From: Vibrio sinus
GTDB lineage: Bacteria; Pseudomonadota; Gammaproteobacteria; Enterobacterales; Vibrionaceae
Assembly (NCBI RefSeq): GCF_023634645.1
Contig: NZ_JAMKMR010000019.1
Span: forward strand, 1-64,000
Direction: 5' to 3'
DNA: 64,000 nt
Positions 1 to 7,615 of this stretch are shown here, piece after piece (position 1 is the first letter of the stretch; each line of letters opens with the position of its first letter). The notes below the pieces were generated by a model. That model was not told the origin of the DNA, searched no databases, and was given only the letters and a program-made list of their open reading frames with translations. Both the position numbers and the translations under genes were made by a program.

Positions 1-112
1 ATTAATAAGATTAGCCACTGAACAAACAATAATCTAATTATATTTATTCAAATCATTTTAGGTTTTCTAATCTATATTAAAACTGCGAAAAACGTGCAAT
101 AGTGGAAACACA

Positions 113-715
113 TTAGCTGCGAGTAAGATTCGAAATCCACTCAAGCATTTCTTCACACCTGCCTTGTTCAGTATCACTTTCGATCGTAATGACATTGTGT
201 GGCTTAAAATCATCTAGATTCTTGAGGATGATTTTGTCGATCTCTGATTGAAACTCCAAGTCTACTGCGCGCATCTCATCTCCAACTAATGGGATGACGC
301 CGATTGGGAAATAGAAATTAATATCGAACAGCTCGCTATAGTGCTGCGCAAGCTTTTTGATGAAAGGTAAATAAGTTGGCTCGGTGCCATTTTCTTTCGC
401 GGATCTTGTAATCCAGTACTCGTAAAAAGCGTAATAGCTGATGGGATCGAGGTCGGCTAAGTTAAATTCAGTCCGGCTCACGCTAAGCTGAGAAAAGCTG
501 GCTAACGCGGTACTAACAAACGCACTCATTGCCTGGCTGCTTTGTGTCAAACCCTCTTCTAAAACGATGTCTCTAGGTCTGCTGTAGTTTAAGTCTTGGC
601 AAATATTGCGGTACTGATCTGGAATGATATGTGTAACCTTGTCGAGTCGGTTGACGAGCTGATTCAATGCCGTTGTCTTGCCAGTACCTTGGGCACCAAT
701 GAAAGAAATGTTCAT
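113..715 (-). CDS. P-loop ATPase/kinase-like protein
   Basis: About 200 aa, starting at the Met that leads straight into the first beta strand (MNISFIG); a start five codons upstream is less likely. A Walker A motif GAQGTGKTT sits at residues 7-15, as in AAA_28/NadR-like nucleoside kinases and small P-loop ATPases. The rest is a globular alpha/beta protein without signal peptide or membrane segment. No substrate can be named. The next gene upstream on the same strand (786-1391) is 70 bp away, so the two may be co-transcribed. P-loop membership is secure; the exact family and role are not recognised. Confidence 0.7.
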   Translation of the reverse strand: MNISFIGAQGTGKTTALNQLVNRLDKVTHIIPDQYRNICQDLNYSRPRDIVLEEGLTQSSQAMSAFVSTALASFSQLSVSRTEFNLADLDPISYYAFYEYWITRSAKENGTEPTYLPFIKKLAQHYSELFDINFYFPIGVIPLVGDEMRAVDLEFQSEIDKIILKNLDDFKPHNVITIESDTEQGRCEEMLEWISNLTRS

Positions 716-785
716 CGCAATAATCGCCAATATGTTTGTCTTGTCTGTATAGTACGCAAAAACAAACCCTAGCGTGTCATCAAAT

Positions 786-1391
786 TTACAATACGCTGAT
801 CACTTTTAACACTTTGCCCGTGGCCACATCAACGGCGGCAGTTACATCATGTCTCACCAGTCTGCCAGAGCTGTTTACCTCACTAAACAATGTATTCACG
901 ATTGCTTTTGGAGTATTGGTCCCATAAGTAATAAAACGATACGTCGTCTCTATTGGGTGATATGAACGAGAGTCTTGAATGGTGTTTTTAACAATGCTGT
1001 CGAGTTCAAGGTACGAGCCGCTACTTGAATCGAAACCGTTTGCAAAACCATCAAAGCTCACATACTTAGACAGAAGATTATTGTCGTAGGCTCGCTTGCA
1101 GGATTTAACAACGTAGTTTAGGTGTGTATTGGGATCTTTGGTGAACGCTTTCTCACTGACACATGCATAAAAGTCGTTAGCCTTTTTTTTGTCGATATGC
1201 TGAAGAGACATATAGTCGTTTACGATACTGTGCCTTTGCGCTTGTGTCAGTTTCTTAAACTCGGCCAGTGTTTTATTTTGGTTGTCGGCAAACGTTTCTC
1301 TACTCATACTTGCGTAGATAATGATGCCAACAAAAATCACGATGCCTATAGACATAAGCCATCGCGCTAACGTTTCCCTCGATTCAACCAT
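786..1391 (-). CDS. Hypothetical membrane-anchored protein
   Basis: 201 aa with one hydrophobic segment at about residues 10-28 (WLMSIGIVIFVGIIIYAS), then a soluble domain probably on the periplasmic side. Two cysteines (in YACVSE and KSCKRAY) could pair. The C-terminal half reads like an alpha+beta domain ending in a repeated strand pattern (VTAAVDVATGKVLKVISVL). I recognise no family. It lies just upstream of the P-loop ATPase on the same strand, so a two-gene unit is plausible. Start chosen at the first Met before the hydrophobic segment. Confidence 0.6.
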   Translation of the reverse strand: MVESRETLARWLMSIGIVIFVGIIIYASMSRETFADNQNKTLAEFKKLTQAQRHSIVNDYMSLQHIDKKKANDFYACVSEKAFTKDPNTHLNYVVKSCKRAYDNNLLSKYVSFDGFANGFDSSSGSYLELDSIVKNTIQDSRSYHPIETTYRFITYGTNTPKAIVNTLFSEVNSSGRLVRHDVTAAVDVATGKVLKVISVL

Positions 1392-1693
1392 AAAGCTGTT
1401 CCCTTATTTGATTTGATCAACGAGTACCTCTCGTTTTAAATGGTTGTCTAGCAGTTTATTATTATCGACGCGCTAAATCGCATTTAGACTATCAAAGATC
1501 TGGGAAAGTGGGTGCAATCAACTACACAAAGTGCGTATGAAACTATGTAACAGTGAGGATTTAATACAGTGTGATAATGTGAAGATTATTTATAGGGAGA
1601 GTATACAGTTCAACGGGTTAGAAAAGGTAAGCTTGTGGATGGTTTAAGCCGAACAACTGTTTTGACCGGCTCAAAACTCCTTTTGATTTAGGG
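1392..1693. other. Gene-free stretch, AT-rich
   Basis: 302 bp between the membrane-anchored protein gene and the 57-aa gene, both on the minus strand. It should hold the promoter of the 786-1391 gene. I see no convincing ORF, RNA gene or strong hairpin. Confidence 0.4.
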
Positions 1694-1867
1694 TTACGAA
1701 TCCTTCGTTTCCTCGATGTAGCGTAGTGAAGCTATCTGATTAGTGATCAACTGGGCCGCATATGATGGAGTAACTGCCCTACGCTCACCACGATTTACGT
1801 AGAACTCACCATCCCAAAAATTGTCTCTGAAGCGTCCAGACTCTAGAAATTCAACCACAACTTTCAT
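1694..1867 (-). CDS. Small hypothetical protein, 57 aa
   Basis: The start is placed at MKVVVEFL because a strong ribosome-binding site (GAGGAG) precedes it by about 8 nt on the minus strand; a longer reading from 1900 would put that site inside the gene. The product is a 57-aa soluble protein, rich in charged and aromatic residues, with a central NRGERRAVTPSYAAQLI stretch that looks helical. No signal peptide, cysteine pair or known motif. Family not recognised; the good start context argues that it is translated. Confidence 0.55.
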   Translation of the reverse strand: MKVVVEFLESGRFRDNFWDGEFYVNRGERRAVTPSYAAQLITNQIASLRYIEETKDS

Positions 1868-2207
1868 AATAGATCTCCTCTTGTTAGTCGTTAAATTCAA
1901 TATATTCCTGTCATTTCAGATCGTCGACGTACAAAACTGAAATGTTATATTTAACTTTCTAGATTGGAAAATACTCAATATTACGTCTAGCAGGATTTAG
2001 ATTTTATCTATGGCTCAACATATATGTGCAACAAAGCGCCAATGTGGAAATAAATATATATTATTCATGGTGTTATGAATTTAATAAATGAGATGAAGCT
2101 GTGGAGATAAATAAAGGCTAAATAGAAGCTTAGAGCTTCTTTAGTGTCTATAAGAATATTCCGAAGAGTTAATATAATTAAATAAACTATAAGGTGAAAT
2201 AGATTTC
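1868..2207. other. Gene-free stretch with a short inverted repeat
   Basis: 340 bp, strongly AT-rich, between the 57-aa gene and the DUF3634 gene. It holds an 8-bp inverted repeat, CATTTCAG at 1912-1919 and CTGAAATG at 1937-1944, upstream of the 57-aa gene, which could be an operator. Nothing else is recognisable. Confidence 0.35.
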
Positions 2208-2525
2208 CTATCCCATTTTCTTTCCTTCTTCATCAGGAACAAATCCTTGGTGAGGAAATACATTATTAATACGTTGCTTTACTTTCATCGGAACGAGACT
2301 TGAGAATTTTAGAACTGGTCCACTTCGCTTTTGGTAGACCCTCAGCTCACCATCAAACGGCACGACCTCACCAATTTCAATCACATTGTGTTTGAACATT
2401 TGAGGAAAATGGCCTTTTGACCACACAATCACCCCACCCTTAAATTTGACATGCAATACAGGTTTATCTTGGGCTGCAATCCAACAGGCTACAACAAGAA
2501 CGATAATCAAAAATGCATATAACAT
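2208..2525 (-). CDS. DUF3634 family protein
   Basis: 105 aa with an N-terminal membrane anchor (residues 1-18) and a small basic soluble domain holding KGHFP..KHNVIEIGEVVPFDGELRVY and a C-terminal NVFPHQGFVPDEE motif, features I associate with the Vibrionaceae DUF3634 family of unknown function. It starts 10 bp after matP on the same strand, so the two are probably co-transcribed. No enzymatic motif is visible. Family call fairly sure; function unknown. Confidence 0.7.
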   Translation of the reverse strand: MLYAFLIIVLVVACWIAAQDKPVLHVKFKGGVIVWSKGHFPQMFKHNVIEIGEVVPFDGELRVYQKRSGPVLKFSSLVPMKVKQRINNVFPHQGFVPDEEGKKMG

Positions 2526-2535
2526 CCGATACTCC

Positions 2536-2985
2536 TTAATCAGACAATAGCTTGGTAAGATCCTGTTTTAAATTGTTGACGGTCTTACTCGCTTTTTCAC
2601 TTCTTGACGCTTCACTCAAAAGGTACTCTATCGCATCAGATAAAGTACAGCCTAGCTCGTTGGCTCTGTTAGATAATTTTTCCCACACGCGATAGTCCAA
2701 ATCTATCGACTTTTTCTTAGTATGCACTTGCTCGGCATTGAAATGCCGTTTGCGTTTAGCTCTGATCGCTTGTTTTAATTTATTGTCCAGCTCCAGAGAC
2801 ATATTTTGTTCTATCCAAGATAAAACTTTAGTCGGTTCATGCTCAATTACCAACAACTCTTGAACGGCGGACTCCGCTTCACTGGAATCCAAGTGACGAG
2901 TGATTGCCTCACCTTCTTTCCATTTTTTTACTAGATACTGCCATTTCCATCCACACTCAAGGTTTTCAAGCTGCTGATATTTCAT
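2536..2985 (-). CDS. matP: Macrodomain Ter protein MatP
   Basis: MatP binds matS sites and organises and condenses the chromosome terminus, delaying Ter segregation through the divisome. The 149-aa product starts MKYQQLENLECGWKWQYLVKKW, nearly identical to the E. coli N-terminus, so the in-frame Met at 3009 is not the start. The conserved basic block RAKRKRHFNAEQ and KKSIDLDYRVWEKL (the ribbon-helix-helix DNA-binding region) are present, followed by a C-terminal coiled-coil-like tail. It is divergent from the lonB-like gene and 10 bp upstream of the DUF3634 gene. Two exact matS motifs occur in this window (13389, 48849). Confidence 0.95.
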   Translation of the reverse strand: MKYQQLENLECGWKWQYLVKKWKEGEAITRHLDSSEAESAVQELLVIEHEPTKVLSWIEQNMSLELDNKLKQAIRAKRKRHFNAEQVHTKKKSIDLDYRVWEKLSNRANELGCTLSDAIEYLLSEASRSEKASKTVNNLKQDLTKLLSD

Positions 2986-3147
2986 TAAGATACAATTCCC
3001 TTCTAACATTTGTTACAGCGTAACTCATAATGGATAACTTGTGCAATAGTGTTGATTTAAACAGTGTGTTGGGTCATTTGTGACTAACATAACGCTTAGA
3101 TATTCTATATACTTTATGATCTCATAAGACATACGACACTGAAATCA

Positions 3148-4800
3148 ATGAACCACGAAAGCTGGCGAGCTGTTACACCCCAATTTGATAATTTTAGTTC
3201 TACCTTAGAACAATACCAATCAATTTCAGAAATTTACTATCTAAATTCTCAATTACGACTCAAAAAAAGCTTCGAGGCTTTTGTTAAATCGTCGGGTGTA
3301 ACCAAAGTATTGACGGTTAACGCACCTGATAATGCCATTTATCGCCAACTGTTTGCTGAATCACTAAGCTCAATGACACAAGAGCACGTCCCTGTTGTTT
3401 CCACTGAAGATTTAAGCATTGAGTCAGTCCTTGGCACCTATGCTGTCGACAAAAAAGGCAATATCACTCAGCAGCAAGCTGGACTCATTGAAAAAGCCGA
3501 TGGTGGGTATATCTTGGTATCGGCCAATATGTTTACTGCAAACCCAGTGGGTTGGTTCAAACTCAAATCCGCGTTACTGGGAGAAAAGCTGTCGCCCATT
3601 AACTTAACTCCCAAATGCATACCATCGATTGATCTAAGTAAAGTCTATGATGTGAAAATCATCGCTATCGGTAGTCGAGAATCGTTAGATGACTTCCAAT
3701 ATCTTGACCCAGATATTCACTATGGTTTGAACCTTTACACTGAGTATGAGCCTGAAATTGAGCTCACCGAAGAATCCATTTCAACTTACCTTGGATTTCT
3801 GAAATGGCTGTGCAGCAAGTATCATCTTCCAACGCTTGATAAATCTGGCTTGGTCAAGTTAATGGCTGAAGGCACCCGATTTACTGAAGATCAACATTAC
3901 CTTCCCCTTGATATCACTTGGTATCGTTCACTGCTAGAAAGTGCCACTTTGGAAAGCCAGTCACATTCGGTGTTAACGGGTGAAGATATCGCGAAGGCAA
4001 TTGAAGCTAAGTATTTTAGAGAATCTTACCTTCCAGAACGTGCACTCTCTGATATCTTTGATGGACAAGTGATCATTGAAACCAAAGGCGAATGTGTTGG
4101 CCAAGTTAACGGCTTGACCGTTATCGATGTCCCTGGCCATCCTCTTTCTTATGGTGAGCCTGCCCGGATATCCTGTGTGATTCACTTTGGTGATGGCGAT
4201 ATATCTGACGTTGAAAGAAAAGCAGAATTAGGTGGCAATCTACACGCAAAAGGCATGATGATCATGCAGGCTTTTGTTTCTTCAGCATTAAAGCTGGATG
4301 AGCCGCTTCCCTACTCGGCTTCTGTGGTTTTTGAACAATCTTACTGTGAAGTGGATGGCGATAGTGCATCTCTTGCTGAGTTATGTTCGTTTGTCAGTGC
4401 CCTTTCTGAATACCCAATTAATCAACAAATTGCGGTCACTGGTGCCGTTGACCAGTTTGGCCGCGTTCAAGCCGTAGGTGGGCTTAACGAGAAGATCGAA
4501 GGCTTTTACCATGTGTGTAAACACCAAGGCCTAACCGGTAAACAAGGCGTTATTTTACCTAAATCCAATTTAAAGCATCTATCACTACATAAAGACGTGG
4601 TGGAAAGCATTAAGAAGGAAGAATTTCATATTTGGTCTGTCTCCACCGTGGATGAAGCCGTACCGATTTTGATGAACCACCCGTTTAGAGGTGATGATAA
4701 CGCCAGTGTGATCAGCCAAATCGCCAAACGAATTGAAGGCTTTGAAAGGCATGAACATTCTACTGGAATATTGAGCTGGATTAAAAATTGGTTTGTATAA
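3148..4800 (+). CDS. lonB: Lon-family protease, LonB/YcbZ type
   Basis: 550 aa, slightly shorter than E. coli YcbZ. The N-terminal ~300 residues are a decayed AAA-like region with no clean Walker A (the LTVNAPDN area) and a weak Walker B-like ADGGYILVSAN. The C-terminal ~240 residues are a Lon S16 proteolytic domain. The catalytic Ser lies in DGDSAS (S406) and the catalytic Lys in VGGLNEKIEG (K449), the expected dyad. It is divergent from matP and 72 bp upstream of fabA, as in E. coli (ycbZ-fabA). The substrate is unknown; the missing P-loop suggests ATP-independent activity or dependence on a partner, which is inference. Confidence 0.9.
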   Translation: MNHESWRAVTPQFDNFSSTLEQYQSISEIYYLNSQLRLKKSFEAFVKSSGVTKVLTVNAPDNAIYRQLFAESLSSMTQEHVPVVSTEDLSIESVLGTYAVDKKGNITQQQAGLIEKADGGYILVSANMFTANPVGWFKLKSALLGEKLSPINLTPKCIPSIDLSKVYDVKIIAIGSRESLDDFQYLDPDIHYGLNLYTEYEPEIELTEESISTYLGFLKWLCSKYHLPTLDKSGLVKLMAEGTRFTEDQHYLPLDITWYRSLLESATLESQSHSVLTGEDIAKAIEAKYFRESYLPERALSDIFDGQVIIETKGECVGQVNGLTVIDVPGHPLSYGEPARISCVIHFGDGDISDVERKAELGGNLHAKGMMIMQAFVSSALKLDEPLPYSASVVFEQSYCEVDGDSASLAELCSFVSALSEYPINQQIAVTGAVDQFGRVQAVGGLNEKIEGFYHVCKHQGLTGKQGVILPKSNLKHLSLHKDVVESIKKEEFHIWSVSTVDEAVPILMNHPFRGDDNASVISQIAKRIEGFERHEHSTGILSWIKNWFV

Positions 4801-4802
4801 CA

Positions 4803-4836
4803 CTCATCGGACTTGTTAAGCTTACACCTGTTCACT
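4803..4836 (+). promoter_or_regulatory. FadR-like and FabR-like sites upstream of fabA
   Basis: CTCATCGGACTTGTT at 4803-4817 closely resembles the FadR activator site upstream of E. coli fabA as I recall it. It is followed directly by AGCTTACACCTGTTCACT at 4819-4836, which resembles the FabR repressor palindrome (AGCGTACANNTGTTCGCT type). In E. coli both regulators act at the fabA promoter in this order. The fabA start codon is 37 bp downstream of the second site. Assignment rests on motif similarity only. Confidence 0.65.
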
Positions 4837-4872
4837 AACATGCACACTACTTAAAATTAGAGTGATTTACTA

Positions 4873-5391
4873 ATGCAAAACAAAAAAGATTCTTATACCC
4901 GTGAAGACCTTCTAGCATCAAGCCAAGGAGAGCTATTTGGGCCAGGATATCCTCAGCTTCCTGCTCCAAATATGTTAATGATGGACCGCGTTACTAAAAT
5001 GTCTGAAACTGAGGGCGAATACGGTAAAGGTCTTATTTTAGCGGAGCTAGATATTACTCCAGATCTATGGTTCTTTGACTGCCACTTCCCTGGCGACCCA
5101 GTTATGCCTGGTTGTCTAGGTTTGGATGCGATGTGGCAGCTGGTTGGTTTCTTCCTTGGTTGGGTTGGCGGTAAAGGTAAAGGCCGCGCACTTGGTGTTG
5201 GCGAAGTGAAATTCACGGGTCAAATCCTACCTACTGCGAAGAAAGTTACGTATGAAATAAACATGAAGCGTGTTGTTAACCGTAAGCTTGTAATGGGCCT
5301 TGCTGATGGCCGCGTTTTGGTAGATGGTAAAGAAATCTACGTAGCAAAAGATCTTAAGGTCGGTCTCTTCCAAGATACGTCTAAGTTTTAA
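4873..5391 (+). CDS. fabA: 3-hydroxydecanoyl-ACP dehydratase/isomerase FabA
   Basis: FabA dehydrates 3-hydroxyacyl-ACPs and isomerises trans-2- to cis-3-decenoyl-ACP, the branch point for unsaturated fatty acid synthesis in the cytosol. At 172 aa it matches the usual length. The active-site His (H71, in FFDCHFPGDPVMPG) and Asp (D85, in GLDAMWQ) are present. A FadR/FabR-type control region lies just upstream, and the next gene, rmf, converges from the other strand behind a terminator. No oddities. Confidence 0.97.
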   Translation: MQNKKDSYTREDLLASSQGELFGPGYPQLPAPNMLMMDRVTKMSETEGEYGKGLILAELDITPDLWFFDCHFPGDPVMPGCLGLDAMWQLVGFFLGWVGGKGKGRALGVGEVKFTGQILPTAKKVTYEINMKRVVNRKLVMGLADGRVLVDGKEIYVAKDLKVGLFQDTSKF

Positions 5392-5476
5392 TTGCGAATT
5401 TATGGCAGTTACCTTTGGTAGCTGCTTTAATTTTGTTAAAGCATATTTAGTTATAGTGCGTTATAGGCACCTTAAA

Positions 5477-5495
5477 AAGCCCCGATTGGGGGCTT
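5477..5495 (-). terminator. Rho-independent terminator of rmf
   Basis: AAGCCCC at 5477-5483 pairs with GGGGCTT at 5489-5495. On the minus strand the stem is followed by a T run (the A run at 5474-5478), so it ends rmf. It sits between the convergent fabA and rmf genes and may also stop fabA transcripts. Confidence 0.8.
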
Positions 5496-5538
5496 ATAGG
5501 ACTTTGCTAAAAATAGTCAGATTTTCGAGGTGATTAAA

Positions 5539-5712
5539 TTATTTGTAGAGACCAGATTGTAAGTCAACTCTGGCATCACGCCAACCGCCTAACCAGCACG
5601 AGCGAGCCTCCATTTGCTGATAAGGGCAAGCCTCGGAAGAACGTCCGTTTAAGCCAGCTTTATAACCCTTGGATTGTGCTCTTTCAAGACGGTCACGCTT
5701 TTGTCTCTTCAT
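5539..5712 (-). CDS. rmf: Ribosome modulation factor Rmf
   Basis: Rmf dimerises 70S ribosomes into inactive 100S particles in stationary phase. The start is the Met of MKRQKRDRLERAQSKGYKAG, which matches the E. coli N-terminus almost exactly and has a GAGGATG ribosome-binding site; the longer frame from 5754 is untranslated leader. The 57-aa product keeps the CPYQ and WLGGWR motifs. It is convergent with fabA, as in E. coli. Stringent or growth-phase control is expected from the family but no site is evident. Confidence 0.95.
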   Translation of the reverse strand: MKRQKRDRLERAQSKGYKAGLNGRSSEACPYQQMEARSCWLGGWRDARVDLQSGLYK

Positions 5713-5889
5713 AGTGTCATCCTCATACTTTATAATGTGTAACGCAACTGACAAGTGTTACGTCCATGTGGATCTTTTATGACCCTAGTATTAAGAATCG
5801 CTCAAAATTTGCTCTGTAGCAAGCAATAAAAATAGCACAGAAGCAAAAATGTGATTCTGTGCTATTGTATAAAGTTTAACCGATTGATT

Positions 5890-7608
5890 TTAGGTTCGAC
5901 GCCTTCTTTGTAGCCCGATCAGAGCCAAAACAGATAAGCCTAACCACCCTACACTGCCGCCTTTGCGTTCGGTTTTTGGGTAGCTTTTATCGCGAGGATC
6001 GATGTCTGCCTTAGTAGCACCTGCAATTGGAATAAGCTTGACTGCCACAGTAGATTCTGACCCATTACAAGTTGCATAGTCATTGGTTGAACTATACCCA
6101 CCAGAAGCTGAGCATTTTATTGCGGTAGCAGAAATGATCCCTTGATCGTTAATGCCAGTAGCATCGATAATTCGGAACGCATTATTAGCACTTGAATAAG
6201 TTCCACCATTCGTTAAGTCATCTAACCACCAAGCTTTGTTATCGAAGATATCTCTTCGAGCTGCATTTGAGTTTGTCCCTGCATAAGGATAAATAAATGC
6301 ACGCTGTCTTCTTGGTGTTCCCCCAATTTCACTCACATTTTCTGCATCTACTTCACCAACGATTTCGTCGAAATTATTGATAGCATTAGCTCTTCCCCCG
6401 GCGCCATCAAAGAATATTCCACCAGAAAAGAATGAAGCTGTGGGTGAATTAGCTGAAACATTAGAAACTAAGAACATCCTGTTTGCAGCCGCACCATCAT
6501 ATGGTTTTGAGCCACTACGTTTAGCATTGCCAATAGCAACAAGATTTTGGTTAACACCTGTCAGCACAGAATTAGAATAAGTGAAGCTACCCCCGGCGTC
6601 TACCTGAGCGTCTTGGACTGGAGTAGATGTCCAACTGGCTGTAGTAATATCATCCGTGCTACCAGTAAAGATTGTGGCATCCATATATTGGTTTGCGTAT
6701 GTGTTATAACCAACTGCATAGATCTTATTATTGGTTGTGTCCCGGTAGAAACTGCGGATACTTCCTTCACCAAATTTGTTGTCAGATAGTGTTGAACCAC
6801 CGTCATATGGTATTGCTACAGCATCAGAACCATCCCAAATTGTCGCTTTGGAATACGAATATGTACCATTATCATTATTGCTCTGATAAGAGGTACTACC
6901 CGCAACATACGTTCCATCGGCATAGAAAGCTCGACTTTGATCGGGAGTCGGTGACAATAGACCACTGAACGAATAGCTAGTGGAGCCATTAAAGGCAACA
7001 TTACGTTTAGTGACACCTTGTGTGTAGTCACTTTTATTTCCTATCGGATTTGTTCCTTGTAAACTGTTGACTACTGTATTCCCGTTGTCATTGTAGTTGG
7101 TACTATCTCCCTCCACATATACTTTGGCATTTATGTAATCAGTAGGTGAACTCTGTGCCGCACCACTTTGTTCAGGAGCCCATACTTTGTCATATCTGAT
7201 ATTTGCCCAAGCCTGACAGTAATCACTGTTATAACCAAGCTCCGTTGTGCAGTAACTAACATAATCAGAGTTTGATTGGATATATTGAAATGCGTTATCC
7301 ATGGCAAACGGGACTTCTTCTCTATATCGAGCCCCATCATCTTCATACATAAGTGTTTGAATAGCAAGCTTATATTGGTCAAGGTTAGCATCCGTACTAC
7401 AGGTCGCACTACCAGCAAAACAACCTAAACTATTGGAGGGATAGCTACTAGGCTCAATGGCAACACCCATAGCTTCGGTGTACTGACCATTGGAAATAAT
7501 ACTACTATTGATCGTTGGCTCATAAACCCGATACAAAGCCGCGTGAGCCTGCGTGACGGCCAATAATGATGCTGCAATTGCGGTACGCTTAAACATTTTA
7601 CTACTCAT
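5890..7608 (-). CDS. DUF3466 family protein with GlyGly-CTERM tail
   Basis: About 572 aa. A signal peptide (MFKRTAIAASLLAVTQAHA) is followed by a large extracytoplasmic domain rich in Ser, Thr, Asn and Tyr with repeated short motifs. The C-terminus reads KGGSVGWLGLSVLALIGLQRRRRT: a Gly-rich motif, one membrane helix and an Arg cluster, the GlyGly-CTERM signal processed by rhombosortase in bacteria with type II secretion. The start at 7608 (MSSKMFKR) is 7 bp after the uup stop; a start at 7596 is also possible. Co-transcription with uup is likely. Function unknown; a cell-surface or secreted role is inferred from the sorting signal. Confidence 0.8.
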   Translation of the reverse strand: MSSKMFKRTAIAASLLAVTQAHAALYRVYEPTINSSIISNGQYTEAMGVAIEPSSYPSNSLGCFAGSATCSTDANLDQYKLAIQTLMYEDDGARYREEVPFAMDNAFQYIQSNSDYVSYCTTELGYNSDYCQAWANIRYDKVWAPEQSGAAQSSPTDYINAKVYVEGDSTNYNDNGNTVVNSLQGTNPIGNKSDYTQGVTKRNVAFNGSTSYSFSGLLSPTPDQSRAFYADGTYVAGSTSYQSNNDNGTYSYSKATIWDGSDAVAIPYDGGSTLSDNKFGEGSIRSFYRDTTNNKIYAVGYNTYANQYMDATIFTGSTDDITTASWTSTPVQDAQVDAGGSFTYSNSVLTGVNQNLVAIGNAKRSGSKPYDGAAANRMFLVSNVSANSPTASFFSGGIFFDGAGGRANAINNFDEIVGEVDAENVSEIGGTPRRQRAFIYPYAGTNSNAARRDIFDNKAWWLDDLTNGGTYSSANNAFRIIDATGINDQGIISATAIKCSASGGYSSTNDYATCNGSESTVAVKLIPIAGATKADIDPRDKSYPKTERKGGSVGWLGLSVLALIGLQRRRRT

Positions 7609-7615
7609 TGATTTA

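Noticed and set aside
1..112. Partial gene at the left edge
   Set aside because: AT-rich sequence with no open frame of coding appearance; only the end of the ATPase gene and its flank are visible.
2986..3009. Upstream Met extending matP by 8 codons
   Set aside because: The downstream Met gives the conserved MKYQQLENLE start shared with E. coli.
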